This document shows positions 1 through 5,649 of a stretch of DNA of 8,516 nucleotides, one piece after another. The notes beneath the pieces were generated by a model. It worked only from the letters and a program-made list of their open reading frames with translations. It did no database searches and had not been told where the DNA came from. Each line of letters begins with the position of its first letter. Positions within the stretch are counted from its first letter, which is position 1. A program made the position numbers and the translations under genes. The stretch covers positions 1 to 8,516 of the forward strand of contig DITY01000277.1 in assembly GCA_002422955.1 (NCBI GenBank). Direction: 5' to 3'. The stretch is from Planctomycetaceae bacterium UBA6172. GTDB lineage: Bacteria > Planctomycetota > Planctomycetia > Pirellulales > Pirellulaceae.

Positions 1-132
1 CGTCGGCGGGCACGACCCCCACCAGCGCCCCGCAACGTCAGCCGGCTTGGCGGCAAGGCACTCAGCCGATTATGCCACTACCCCGAAGATATTGCGAGGA
101 ATTTTGTTGAACTGAACCTCGAAAACAAATAA
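1..132 (+). other. Left-edge segment, possible 3' end of a CDS
   Basis: Frame 1 is open from the window edge to TAA at 130-132. Its last residues (HYPEDIARNFVELNLENK) look protein-like. The other two forward frames also stay open to about 110-115, so openness alone is weak evidence. I recognise no family. From 133 to about 205 I see no gene, convincing promoter or hairpin. Confidence 0.18.
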
Positions 133-208
133 TCTGCGTTTCTGGTCCGATTTCCTGGCGCGTTCCGCAACGAACGGCCATTGAAACTACGGGCGACTTA
201 TCGAGGGT

Positions 209-236
209 TCCTTTTTTTACTCGTGGATTTCGCGTG
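209..236 (+). promoter_or_regulatory. C-T7 tract leader of first secreted paralogue
   Basis: A seven-T tract (212-218) preceded by TTCC sits 18 nt before the ATG at 237. The downstream paralogue has the same arrangement 17 nt before its ATG, so this is a retained duplicated leader. No GGAGG-like Shine-Dalgarno lies between the tract and the ATG. A U-rich single-stranded leader could serve as a ribosomal protein S1 contact, which is inference. The shared geometry favours ATG 237 over GTG 234. Confidence 0.4.
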
Positions 237-956
237 ATGAGATTTGATGCTGTTGGCAAATTTTTCGGCTGGGCGATAACGGTATCGATTCTGTGCGGAG
301 TGTTCGCAATCAATGCCATAGCTCAGCCTGGTCCACCACCGACACCACCGGCACCGTTTCACGCCGTTCTCAATCAGCCGCGATTGATGGGAGGTAAGCC
401 TTGGTTATGGAGAGGCCAGAAAAACCAGCCGCCTGGAAATGGCTCCGAAGCTTTCGTCGCCTATGTTCGTCAAGCCTCGCTTACATCGACTCCGGAAATG
501 GTGATTCGGTTATACGAGGCCCCAAGTGTCAGCGGGGGAAAGCTGATTCTTACCGAAACCTATAACCTAGTCTTGAACGCCAACAACGAGGCGAATAGCA
601 AAAATAAAAAAAGGCGAACGTTTCATTATATATTGCGATCAGAGGTAACCAATCCTGCGGGCGAATCGCTGCAGAACGGCAAGACCCGACTCTTTTTCAT
701 TACTGGGACGGGCCTCAAAAGTCGGCCTGTAAACCCTAATATGCCAGAGGGGCCACAGACGCAAAATTCCGATCGCACGCTACGCATAACGACGTTGGTC
801 ATTAACGGCTCTGCCTCAAGCGGCGGTGATCAGGAGATCGACTGTAGCGACTATCCTGACGATGCCGTACTGGAAGAGGAAGAGTACTATCAATCGACAG
901 AATACCCTGCAACCCATGACGAGAACGATACTTGGCTTACCTATAGCTGGCAATGA
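237..956 (+). CDS. Secreted hypothetical protein, paralogue 1
   Basis: The 239-residue product matches no family I recognise. Residues 1-29 form a signal peptide: K8, a hydrophobic core at 9-27, and cleavage at AIA|Q. A Pro-rich segment (31-40) follows. The body (about 42-187) shares several blocks with the next gene: W-WR--K-QPPG-G-E (56-71), NE-NS (117-121), FFITGT (153-158) and RTLRITT (180-186). A short Gly/Ser linker leads to the tail, with CSDYPDDAVLEEE at 203-215 and DTW-TYSW at 231-238. C203 is the only cysteine of the mature protein. There is no lipobox and no second membrane segment, so the protein is probably exported to the periplasm or cell surface. ATG 237 is chosen over GTG 234 because the paralogue starts MRLEV and this one then starts MRFDA. 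Base composition is visibly more AT-rich than in the caspase and glutaminase genes, including an A7 run at 606-612. It lies in tandem with its paralogue. That it is a real gene is well supported by the paralogy; its function is unknown. Confidence 0.85.
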   Translation: MRFDAVGKFFGWAITVSILCGVFAINAIAQPGPPPTPPAPFHAVLNQPRLMGGKPWLWRGQKNQPPGNGSEAFVAYVRQASLTSTPEMVIRLYEAPSVSGGKLILTETYNLVLNANNEANSKNKKRRTFHYILRSEVTNPAGESLQNGKTRLFFITGTGLKSRPVNPNMPEGPQTQNSDRTLRITTLVINGSASSGGDQEIDCSDYPDDAVLEEEEYYQSTEYPATHDENDTWLTYSWQ

Positions 957-1000
957 TCGGATAAGGGACGCCTAATCAATCGGTAGCGAGGTGGAGGAGA

Positions 1001-1017
1001 CTCGGCGTCCTGCCGAG
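1001..1017 (+). terminator. Hairpin after first secreted paralogue
   Basis: CTCGGC (1001-1006) and GCCGAG (1012-1017) form a perfect 6-bp stem with a 5-nt loop, 45 nt after the stop codon at 956. No T-run follows, so intrinsic termination is only possible. The rest of the 957-1195 gap holds a direct repeat, a promoter candidate and the T-tract leader of the next gene. Confidence 0.3.
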
Positions 1018-1086
1018 GCGGGATTCGGAGGCCCAGCCACTGCGAGATCCGCACGCAATGCAATTCACCTACCCTTCCTAGGAGCC

Positions 1087-1119
1087 TGATTTGATTTGTT
1101 CGTGAAATGATTTGATTTG
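1087..1119. repeat. Direct repeat TGATTTGATTTG x2, 21 bp apart
   Basis: The 12-mer TGATTTGATTTG occurs at 1087-1098 and again, exactly, at 1108-1119. The start-to-start distance is 21 bp, or two helical turns, so both copies face the same side of the helix. The second copy abuts the possible -35 of the next gene. This geometry fits a regulator binding site, but I recognise no regulator consensus. No equivalent was seen upstream of the first paralogue. Confidence 0.45.
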
Positions 1120-1147
1120 AGCGATACTCCTTGGAGATTTTTATAAG
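1117..1147 (+). promoter_or_regulatory. Possible promoter of second secreted paralogue
   Basis: TATAAG (1142-1147) matches the sigma-70 -10 consensus at 5 of 6 positions and lies in an AT-rich patch. TTGAGC (1117-1122) is a 4-of-6 match to the -35 box, with a longer than usual 19-bp spacer. Transcription would start near 1154, giving a leader of about 40 nt that contains the T7 tract. The -35 overlaps the second copy of the direct repeat. Confidence 0.35.
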
Positions 1148-1167
1148 TAGGTCATCCGTCTTTAGCT

Positions 1168-1195
1168 TCTCTTTTTTTCACCTAGAGCGTTTTCG
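1168..1195 (+). promoter_or_regulatory. C-T7 tract leader of second secreted paralogue
   Basis: TTCTC is followed by a seven-T tract (1172-1178), 17 nt before the ATG at 1196. This matches the leader of the upstream paralogue in composition and position. No Shine-Dalgarno sequence is present. Confidence 0.4.
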
Positions 1196-1996
1196 ATGAG
1201 ATTAGAAGTCGTTAGAAGTTCCGTATGGTTTATTTTCTCACGAGTCCTTCCTTTTGGCTTGCTCGCAAGCGTTGCCATAGCTCAGATTCCGGGTGGCCCG
1301 CCGGATCCACCGAGAAATTTGTCGGTTCTCAATAAGCCGTTTAAGCCGATGGGCACGGATCGGGGATCGTGGGTGTGGAGAGATCGGAAAATCCAACCAC
1401 CGGGGGATGGGTTTGAAGGGATCGTCGCGCATGTGACGGAAAGAAAAGTGCAGGGTGGGGGCAGCAATCCCGATCAAGCCACTTTAAGGGTTTGGCTCTA
1501 CGATGCGGTTGATCACCCGACGGCAGCCAACACCGCCAAGCTGCAGCTCAGTGAAAAATATATCGTTCACCTTACCGAATTGAATGAAACGAACAGTGCG
1601 AGTAAAGGAAACCGCAGCTTTCATTTCATGGTGTCCACCTCCATCAAAGACGCAGATGGCGCTGACAATCAGGAACGACCAGGGACGCGGACGTTTCTGA
1701 TCACGGGGACACGGGAACGGGGGCAGAATGGCTCCCGTACCCTACGGATCACGACTTTTACATCGACTCCTGTACCCGCGGTGCTGCCAGCCCCTGCGCC
1801 TGACGCGGAGTCGACGCCTCCACCAGGCGTTGAGCTAATGTTCGATTCTCGCTCTGTTTTTTACGCTGTGGGCTGCAGTGACTATCCCGACGACGCCGTG
1901 CTCGAAGAGGAGCAGTACTCGACTAGCGAACCAGTTCCCACTGAGGAGCCTAACCCAGACGATACCTGGATGACCTATTCCTGGCCGGTACCTTAG
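1196..1996 (+). CDS. Secreted hypothetical protein, paralogue 2
   Basis: The 266-residue product is a paralogue of the upstream gene and matches no family I recognise. Residues 1-29 form a signal peptide ending AIA|Q, at exactly the same position as in paralogue 1. Shared blocks follow: W-WRDRK-QPPG-G-E (59-74), NETNS (130-134), RTFLITGT (165-172) and RTLRITT (181-187). The two copies then differ most: here residues 188-225 are a Pro/Ala/Thr-rich linker, against a short Gly/Ser linker in paralogue 1. The tail is nearly the same: CSDYPDDAVLEEE (227-239), then an acidic Pro-rich stretch and DTWMTYSW (256-263). C227 is the only cysteine in the protein. The body lacks obvious catalytic motifs and looks like alternating beta strands, so a binding or structural role outside the cytoplasm is likelier than an enzyme; this is inference. 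The gene ends 30 bp from the convergent caspase-like gene. Confidence 0.87.
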   Translation: MRLEVVRSSVWFIFSRVLPFGLLASVAIAQIPGGPPDPPRNLSVLNKPFKPMGTDRGSWVWRDRKIQPPGDGFEGIVAHVTERKVQGGGSNPDQATLRVWLYDAVDHPTAANTAKLQLSEKYIVHLTELNETNSASKGNRSFHFMVSTSIKDADGADNQERPGTRTFLITGTRERGQNGSRTLRITTFTSTPVPAVLPAPAPDAESTPPPGVELMFDSRSVFYAVGCSDYPDDAVLEEEQYSTSEPVPTEEPNPDDTWMTYSWPVP

Positions 1997-2021
1997 TAGG
2001 GTTGTAGTTGTACCTTACTAG
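1988..2021. repeat. Short direct repeat in the convergent gene gap
   Basis: GTACCTTAGTAG (1988-1999) and GTACCTTACTAG (2010-2021) match at 11 of 12 positions, 22 bp apart. The first copy covers the stop codon of the + strand gene and the second lies just short of the stop codon of the - strand gene. No GC-rich hairpin with a T-run was seen, so the 30-bp gap has no clear bidirectional terminator. Confidence 0.35.
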
Positions 2022-2026
2022 TGTTG

Positions 2027-4471
2027 CTAACTCGGGTCGGTCGCTGTCGACGCGCGGGTAGGCGAGTTGTCCGCTTCTCGCAGCAAGCGGGTTTTGAAGA
2101 ATGAAAGCTTGATCGTTGGGCCTTGGCCGCGGCGATCATTTGGGGCCGAGGAGGGAAGTTCGTGGATGCGAATCCGCGTCCGGCCCTCGTCGCCTTGGCT
2201 AGACGAGCCGATGGGCTGAAATTGCTCGCCGTCAAACGAAACCGGCAGGATCGATTCGCCCTCGCCGAGCGGGTGCGCCAGTTCGATCTCGAGCGGTTGA
2301 TCACGGAGCACTTCACTGTTCCGGATATCGGTCAACTCCAACACGCTTTGGTCCGGGCCTCGGGGCGGGCCGAATGACAGCCGCTGCAGCCCTTCCCGTT
2401 CTAACATCCGATCGGCGGCGGTCGTGGCGGAGCAGGCGCCCGTTTTGACCGATCCCAGGCCGACGCCGGCCTGCAGTGACGGATGAGCTTTGATCGTGAT
2501 TTGGCCGCCGACAAGGACCAGATCCGTTTTGCCGACATGGCCCAAACGACGCACCAACCGAATCGTCATGTCCTGGGTAAACCATTCGTTGCGGTGATAC
2601 AGCCTGTCTCGCGTCGCTCCGGCATTCAAACCTTTCGCGCCGCGTGATCCCCGACCGTCGTGGACCAGTCCGATCTCGATCGGATCTTGCTGCATCAGGA
2701 AATCGTCGATCGGCTCAGTGGCGACGATCAGCTTGAAGCGATGGATCGCCTGGTCCCCTTCGTCGTCTTCGAGCGTGATGTGGAACTCGGATTCGCCCTC
2801 CAAGGTGATCGTGACCGGCGCAGCGGACGGTTCGATCGGCTCACTGAATTGCGGCAGGATGCCGTACTGTTCCGACAGATAAACCAGCAGCAGGTAGAGC
2901 GGTTGTTGGCTGTGATTCTCCGCGCGAAAGGTCCCCTCCACCACCTGCCACTCGCCGTCGATCTGCTCGATATCGATCGTCAGTTCATTCGCATCGATTC
3001 GCTGGTATTCGTCGCCGACCCGCTGATAGAAATGGAACGGCACGTCCTCCCGATGCATCTGGGTCGTTGGGTTTTGCAGCCGTGTCGCCCGCTCCCAAGT
3101 CGCGATCCGCTTCAGTACTTCAAACAGATACTCGGCCGACGCTTGGGAATGCCCGATCGATGCCTGCAGCAACTGGTCCGTTTCGCGAATCGTCAATTCG
3201 TAGCGATCGGGTAGCACCCGCAGGGCGTAGCGGCAAGCGGAGGAATCCTCGCTGACCAACGCGATCCCGTGCGACTGGTCGCGCATCCCGGCCAACCGTT
3301 CCTGCAGCGTACGACACGCATCCGCGGGACCATCGACGAACACGCAAAGCGGCGGCACCGGGAGCGTCGTCAACTCGCCTTGGAACCGCTCGCCCTCCGC
3401 GGGGGGCGTGGCGAAGTCGAGCAATGCGACGCCGCTCTTCTGGGCACCGATATGGGTGGTCACCGCGCGACCCACGGGTTGTTCGACCTCGCCCTCTTTC
3501 TCCGGGGACGGGGGATGCTCGGGGTACAGGGCGAACTCGACGCGTTGTTCCTTGTCGGTCGGCAACCCCTGCATCGCGCCGCAGGCGACCCGCCAGCCGC
3601 GGCCTTCGAATTGGACGCTGTAACGCCGTGGGGCTCGCGCGGCGGCCACGCCCAGGAAACCGCTGTAGGCGGGAAACCCACGGAACGTTTCGAACTGGGG
3701 GTCTTGGTGATCAGCCCGCTTGCGGACCGCGGCCCGGCAGCGAACGAATAGATCGGCGTAGGAGATCCCCGGGCCCGACTTTTCCAAGACCTCCAGCATC
3801 GTGCTGGTGAAGACACCGGCATGATCTTTGCTTTCAAACGCCTTTTGATACCGCTGGCAGGCGGCGAGCAAGACATGTCGGCCCTGAGGAATTTCGAGCG
3901 GGACCTTGCGCTGCAGCAGCCGCGCGTAGTAGCCGTCGAGGTACGTTTCCAGCGGCCGTTCGTCGTAAACGGTGTGTGTCTGCCGGGCTTGCAGGTTGGT
4001 GAAGTCATCCGCCGATCGAGTCGCTGAACCGCTGTGGCAGCAATCGAAGATCGCGGCCAGGTGCGGCCCCGGCTCGGCCAGCTCCGCGAATAGGATCGCC
4101 AATTCCTTATCGGCCAGATCAAATCCGCCGGGACGTCGGCTATCGAAGCAGACGAGTCCCTCGTCCATCCCGTCAGGGAAGTACGGCGCGAACGCCGCGG
4201 CCGATTTGCACCGCGCGCCGTGTCCGGAATAGTGCAGGACCGCCACATCCCCTGCCTTGGCCCGCCCTAGATGGCCACGCATCCCGGCGATGATATTTGC
4301 CCGAGTCGCATCGGCATTCTTCAGCACTTCAACGGCGAGCGTTTCCACGCCGCGGACGGCTTTCAAATAGTCGTGAACATGATCGACATCATTCGAACAC
4401 CCCGTCAAAGGGCCCACGTCCGCGGGGTAGTCATTGATTCCGATCAACAAGGCATAAACGGTACCCGGCAT
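2027..4471 (-). CDS. Caspase-like (C14/metacaspase-type) protein
   Basis: The 814-residue protein has an N-terminal caspase-fold peptidase domain (about 1-275). It opens with YALLIGINDY (6-15). The catalytic pair is H84 in HYSGHG (80-85) and C145 in DCCHSG (143-148). LLAACQRYQKAFE (201-213) and GVFTSTMLEVLE (219-230) are further family hallmarks, so the enzyme should be an active cysteine endopeptidase. Prokaryotic and metacaspase relatives mostly cleave after Arg or Lys. Residues 285-500 are unassigned. About 505-600 (QPLYLLLVYLSEQYGILP, then KLIVATEPIDDF) resembles the DUF4384 segment often fused to bacterial caspases. The last 200 residues match nothing I know. There is no signal peptide or membrane segment, so it is cytoplasmic. 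ATG 4471 is preferred over TTG 4477 because GAGG lies 7 nt upstream of the ATG. Bacterial relatives act in stress response, programmed death or phage defence; the role here is unknown. It converges on the secreted paralogue, so the two are not co-transcribed. Confidence 0.93.
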   Translation of the reverse strand: MPGTVYALLIGINDYPADVGPLTGCSNDVDHVHDYLKAVRGVETLAVEVLKNADATRANIIAGMRGHLGRAKAGDVAVLHYSGHGARCKSAAAFAPYFPDGMDEGLVCFDSRRPGGFDLADKELAILFAELAEPGPHLAAIFDCCHSGSATRSADDFTNLQARQTHTVYDERPLETYLDGYYARLLQRKVPLEIPQGRHVLLAACQRYQKAFESKDHAGVFTSTMLEVLEKSGPGISYADLFVRCRAAVRKRADHQDPQFETFRGFPAYSGFLGVAAARAPRRYSVQFEGRGWRVACGAMQGLPTDKEQRVEFALYPEHPPSPEKEGEVEQPVGRAVTTHIGAQKSGVALLDFATPPAEGERFQGELTTLPVPPLCVFVDGPADACRTLQERLAGMRDQSHGIALVSEDSSACRYALRVLPDRYELTIRETDQLLQASIGHSQASAEYLFEVLKRIATWERATRLQNPTTQMHREDVPFHFYQRVGDEYQRIDANELTIDIEQIDGEWQVVEGTFRAENHSQQPLYLLLVYLSEQYGILPQFSEPIEPSAAPVTITLEGESEFHITLEDDEGDQAIHRFKLIVATEPIDDFLMQQDPIEIGLVHDGRGSRGAKGLNAGATRDRLYHRNEWFTQDMTIRLVRRLGHVGKTDLVLVGGQITIKAHPSLQAGVGLGSVKTGACSATTAADRMLEREGLQRLSFGPPRGPDQSVLELTDIRNSEVLRDQPLEIELAHPLGEGESILPVSFDGEQFQPIGSSSQGDEGRTRIRIHELPSSAPNDRRGQGPTIKLSFFKTRLLREADNSPTRASTATDPS

Positions 4472-4478
4472 CAGCAAA

Positions 4479-4482
4479 CCTC
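4479..4482 (-). promoter_or_regulatory. Ribosome binding site of caspase-like gene
   Basis: On the - strand GAGG is followed by a 7-nt spacer and ATG at 4471. The possible upstream TTG (4477) would lie only 1 nt from this site, so the site decides the start. Confidence 0.6.
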
Positions 4483-4499
4483 ATCGCCTCAAGGAGTCA

Positions 4500-4517
4500 C
4501 GGCCCGCGCGCGGGCCG
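4500..4517. repeat. 18-bp perfect GC palindrome upstream of caspase gene
   Basis: CGGCCCGCGCGCGGGCCG equals its own reverse complement with no mismatch. It starts 28 bp upstream of the caspase-like ATG, in its presumed leader or promoter. It is entirely G and C. It could be a dimeric operator or, in RNA, a hairpin in the caspase 5' leader. On the - strand a lone TAGAAT (4562-4567, 5 of 6 to the -10 consensus) lies upstream, but it has no matching -35. Confidence 0.5.
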
Positions 4518-4588
4518 ACATCAAGCCTGCCGATCTGGCGCGGCGGGCAAATCGCTTCGTGATTCTAAACCCACCGGACCGGGGCTTT

Positions 4589-4909
4589 ATGCAGAGTCGC
4601 GTCAATTTTGTTAGCGAAAGGCCATTTGCCGTCTGCTCGCTGCCGAGCGACCTGTTGATTATTGGGCTTCGTAAGAATGCGGTGCTGATGGGTCGGCTTA
4701 AGGCCGGCGACCATTGCCTGCTCGATCAACACGGCATGACTTGGCCCCGGGTAGGTCCATTGGCAAGTGCTGAAGCGGTGGTGATTGGTCGCAGCCCGCC
4801 GCCGCATTCCCCAACCGCATCGGTGCGGTGCTCAGGTTGCTTCCCGGCAGAGCCAATTTCTCCGATCGAAGAGCCTCAGCAAAACTTGCCGAGCGAGCCT
4901 TCGCCCTGA
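4589..4909 (+). CDS. Weak hypothetical ORF, 106 aa
   Basis: This is the ATG-initiated part of a longer open frame whose left half only shadows the caspase gene. The product (begins MQSRVNFVSERPF) has some hydrophobic stretches (VCSLPSDLLIIGL) and a Pro/Ser-rich end. There is no Shine-Dalgarno and no family I recognise. A competing - strand frame (4565-4807) is also open. It may be chance or decayed DNA next to the transposase remnant. A 6-bp hairpin (ACCGCA-TCGG-TGCGGT, 4814-4829) lies inside it. Confidence 0.2.
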   Translation: MQSRVNFVSERPFAVCSLPSDLLIIGLRKNAVLMGRLKAGDHCLLDQHGMTWPRVGPLASAEAVVIGRSPPPHSPTASVRCSGCFPAEPISPIEEPQQNLPSEPSP

Positions 4910-5027
4910 TCACAGGTGAGGAACCTCAGGGCGATGAACGACGACGTGGTTATGAAGTCGTACTTACCACTGACCGCGTACATCGGGCGAAGCGTGCCAT
5001 CCGACGTTGTTGGCAGCCGCGCGGAGT

Positions 5028-5272
5028 GATCCCGCAGGCGGATTTCACGTTCCAACGCGCCAGGTTCAGATCGCACCGCCTCAATCGGGAGCTTGCGAAT
5101 CGTCCGCGTCGACTCGCCGCGGACAAATCACCTGCCCACTGCCGCAGGTCGAACAGCACACCCGATGCGGTTGCGGCCGAGCGTACAGAAACACCTGCTT
5201 TTCGTCCCGCTCCCTATTCGTGACCTGGTAGCCAAACAACTCCAAAACCTGGTCCAAAGGCTGCTGGGCCAT
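5028..5272 (-). pseudogene. ISL3-type transposase N-terminal remnant, frameshifted
   Basis: Reading from ATG at 5272 on the - strand gives an N-terminus typical of ISL3-family transposases: LDQVLELFGYQV, then a charged strand, then the first zinc-knuckle half CCSTCGSGQVIC. The frame is broken near 5110. The next frame continues the family pattern R-IR-LPI with TRTIRKLPIE (5109-5080). A second shift near 5076 gives CDLNLARWNVKSACGI (5075-5028), matching the second zinc-knuckle half, where the first Cys of CxxC is now Ser. The frame stays open for about 20 more residues, to roughly 4965, without clear identity. The DDE catalytic core is absent, so this is a dead relic of a roughly 400-residue protein. 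I could not identify terminal inverted repeats or target duplications. The assignment is from memory of the family pattern. Confidence 0.6.
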
Positions 5273-5407
5273 GTCGGTGATCCAAGGGTAAGGTGTGGTA
5301 ACCCCCTTTTAAAGAAACGCATGTCCAACTTTCTTGCCACGCACCTATCGCACGCTGCATTCGGACAAGCAAAAAACGAACTAGGCCAACCTAGAAAAGG
5401 GTGGCAC

Positions 5408-5436
5408 TTGACTCGCGTCTCGCTGGCGATTATCAA
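5408..5436 (+). promoter_or_regulatory. Candidate sigma-70 promoter of glutaminase operon
   Basis: TTGACT (5408-5413, 5 of 6) and TATCAA (5431-5436, 4 of 6) are separated by exactly 17 bp, in the non-coding DNA before the glutaminase gene. Transcription would start near 5443, leaving a leader of about 205 nt. TGGCAC just upstream (5402-5407) also gives a sigma-54-like reading. Apart from these sites, the 5273-5407 stretch holds nothing I can assign. Confidence 0.4.
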
Positions 5437-5461
5437 ATTCGTCGAGGGCTCGTTCTAACAA

Positions 5462-5488
5462 AGAGTTCCGTCTAAATAGAGCTCCGTC
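5462..5488. repeat. Imperfect direct repeat in glutaminase leader
   Basis: AGAGTTCCGTC (5462-5472) and AGAGCTCCGTC (5478-5488) differ at one position and are spaced 16 bp start to start. They lie about 25-50 bp downstream of the promoter candidate. They could be a repressor site, or chance. Confidence 0.3.
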
Positions 5489-5612
5489 GGGGTAGGAATG
5501 CCAATCTCGCGATCTGCGTGTGAGCCGCCTGCTGCTTTTCTGACCGACTTCGACTGCTGTTTTAACTCGATGGGTGTCATCCGCGGCCCAATCGACATTC
5601 CATGAACAAATT

Positions 5613-5634
5613 GGCGTTGAAATAACGCAACGCC
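5613..5634 (+). promoter_or_regulatory. Alternative hairpins next to glutaminase ribosome site
   Basis: GGCGTT (5613-5618) can pair with AACGCC (5629-5634). The inner GCGTT (5614-5618) can instead pair with AACGC (5624-5628). The two pairings exclude each other and end 1 nt before the Shine-Dalgarno. Either might tune ribosome access or serve as a DNA inverted repeat. No known riboswitch class is recognised. Confidence 0.3.
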
Positions 5635-5635
5635 T

Positions 5636-5641
5636 GGGAGG
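5636..5641 (+). promoter_or_regulatory. Ribosome binding site of glutaminase gene
   Basis: GGGAGG lies 8 nt before ATG 5650, a near-ideal Shine-Dalgarno. It fixes the start and contrasts with the two secreted-protein genes, which have none. Confidence 0.75.
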
Positions 5642-5649
5642 CACTCTTC

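Noticed and set aside
20..90. Possible tRNA-like segment near the left edge
   Set aside because: Neither strand gives a cloverleaf with a TTCGA-type T loop or an acceptor stem.
234..236. GTG at 234 as the start of the first secreted protein
   Set aside because: ATG at 237 gives MRFDA, matching MRLEV in the paralogue, and keeps the signal peptide at 29 residues in both.
294..296. Cys20 of paralogue 1 as a lipoprotein lipobox cysteine
   Set aside because: The preceding residues (SIL) do not fit a lipobox with a small residue at -1. The paralogue has no Cys there, and AIA|Q is a clear signal peptidase I site in both.
600..614. A5-T-A7 run as a programmed frameshift or slippage site
   Set aside because: The reading frame continues normally through conserved blocks shared with the paralogue, and the paralogue lacks the run.
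2123..4250. Long open frames on the + strand and in other - frames across the caspase gene
   Set aside because: They are GC-rich shadows of the 814-residue caspase-like gene. None has family motifs, while the chosen frame carries the SGHG and DCCHSG motifs and the expected domain order.
4475..4477. TTG at 4477 as the caspase-like start
   Set aside because: It lies 1 nt from the GAGG site, whereas ATG 4471 has a 7-nt spacer.
4828..5223. 131-residue + strand open frame over the transposase remnant
   Set aside because: It is Arg-rich and low in protein-like pattern, and it lies antisense to the recognisable ISL3-type fragments.
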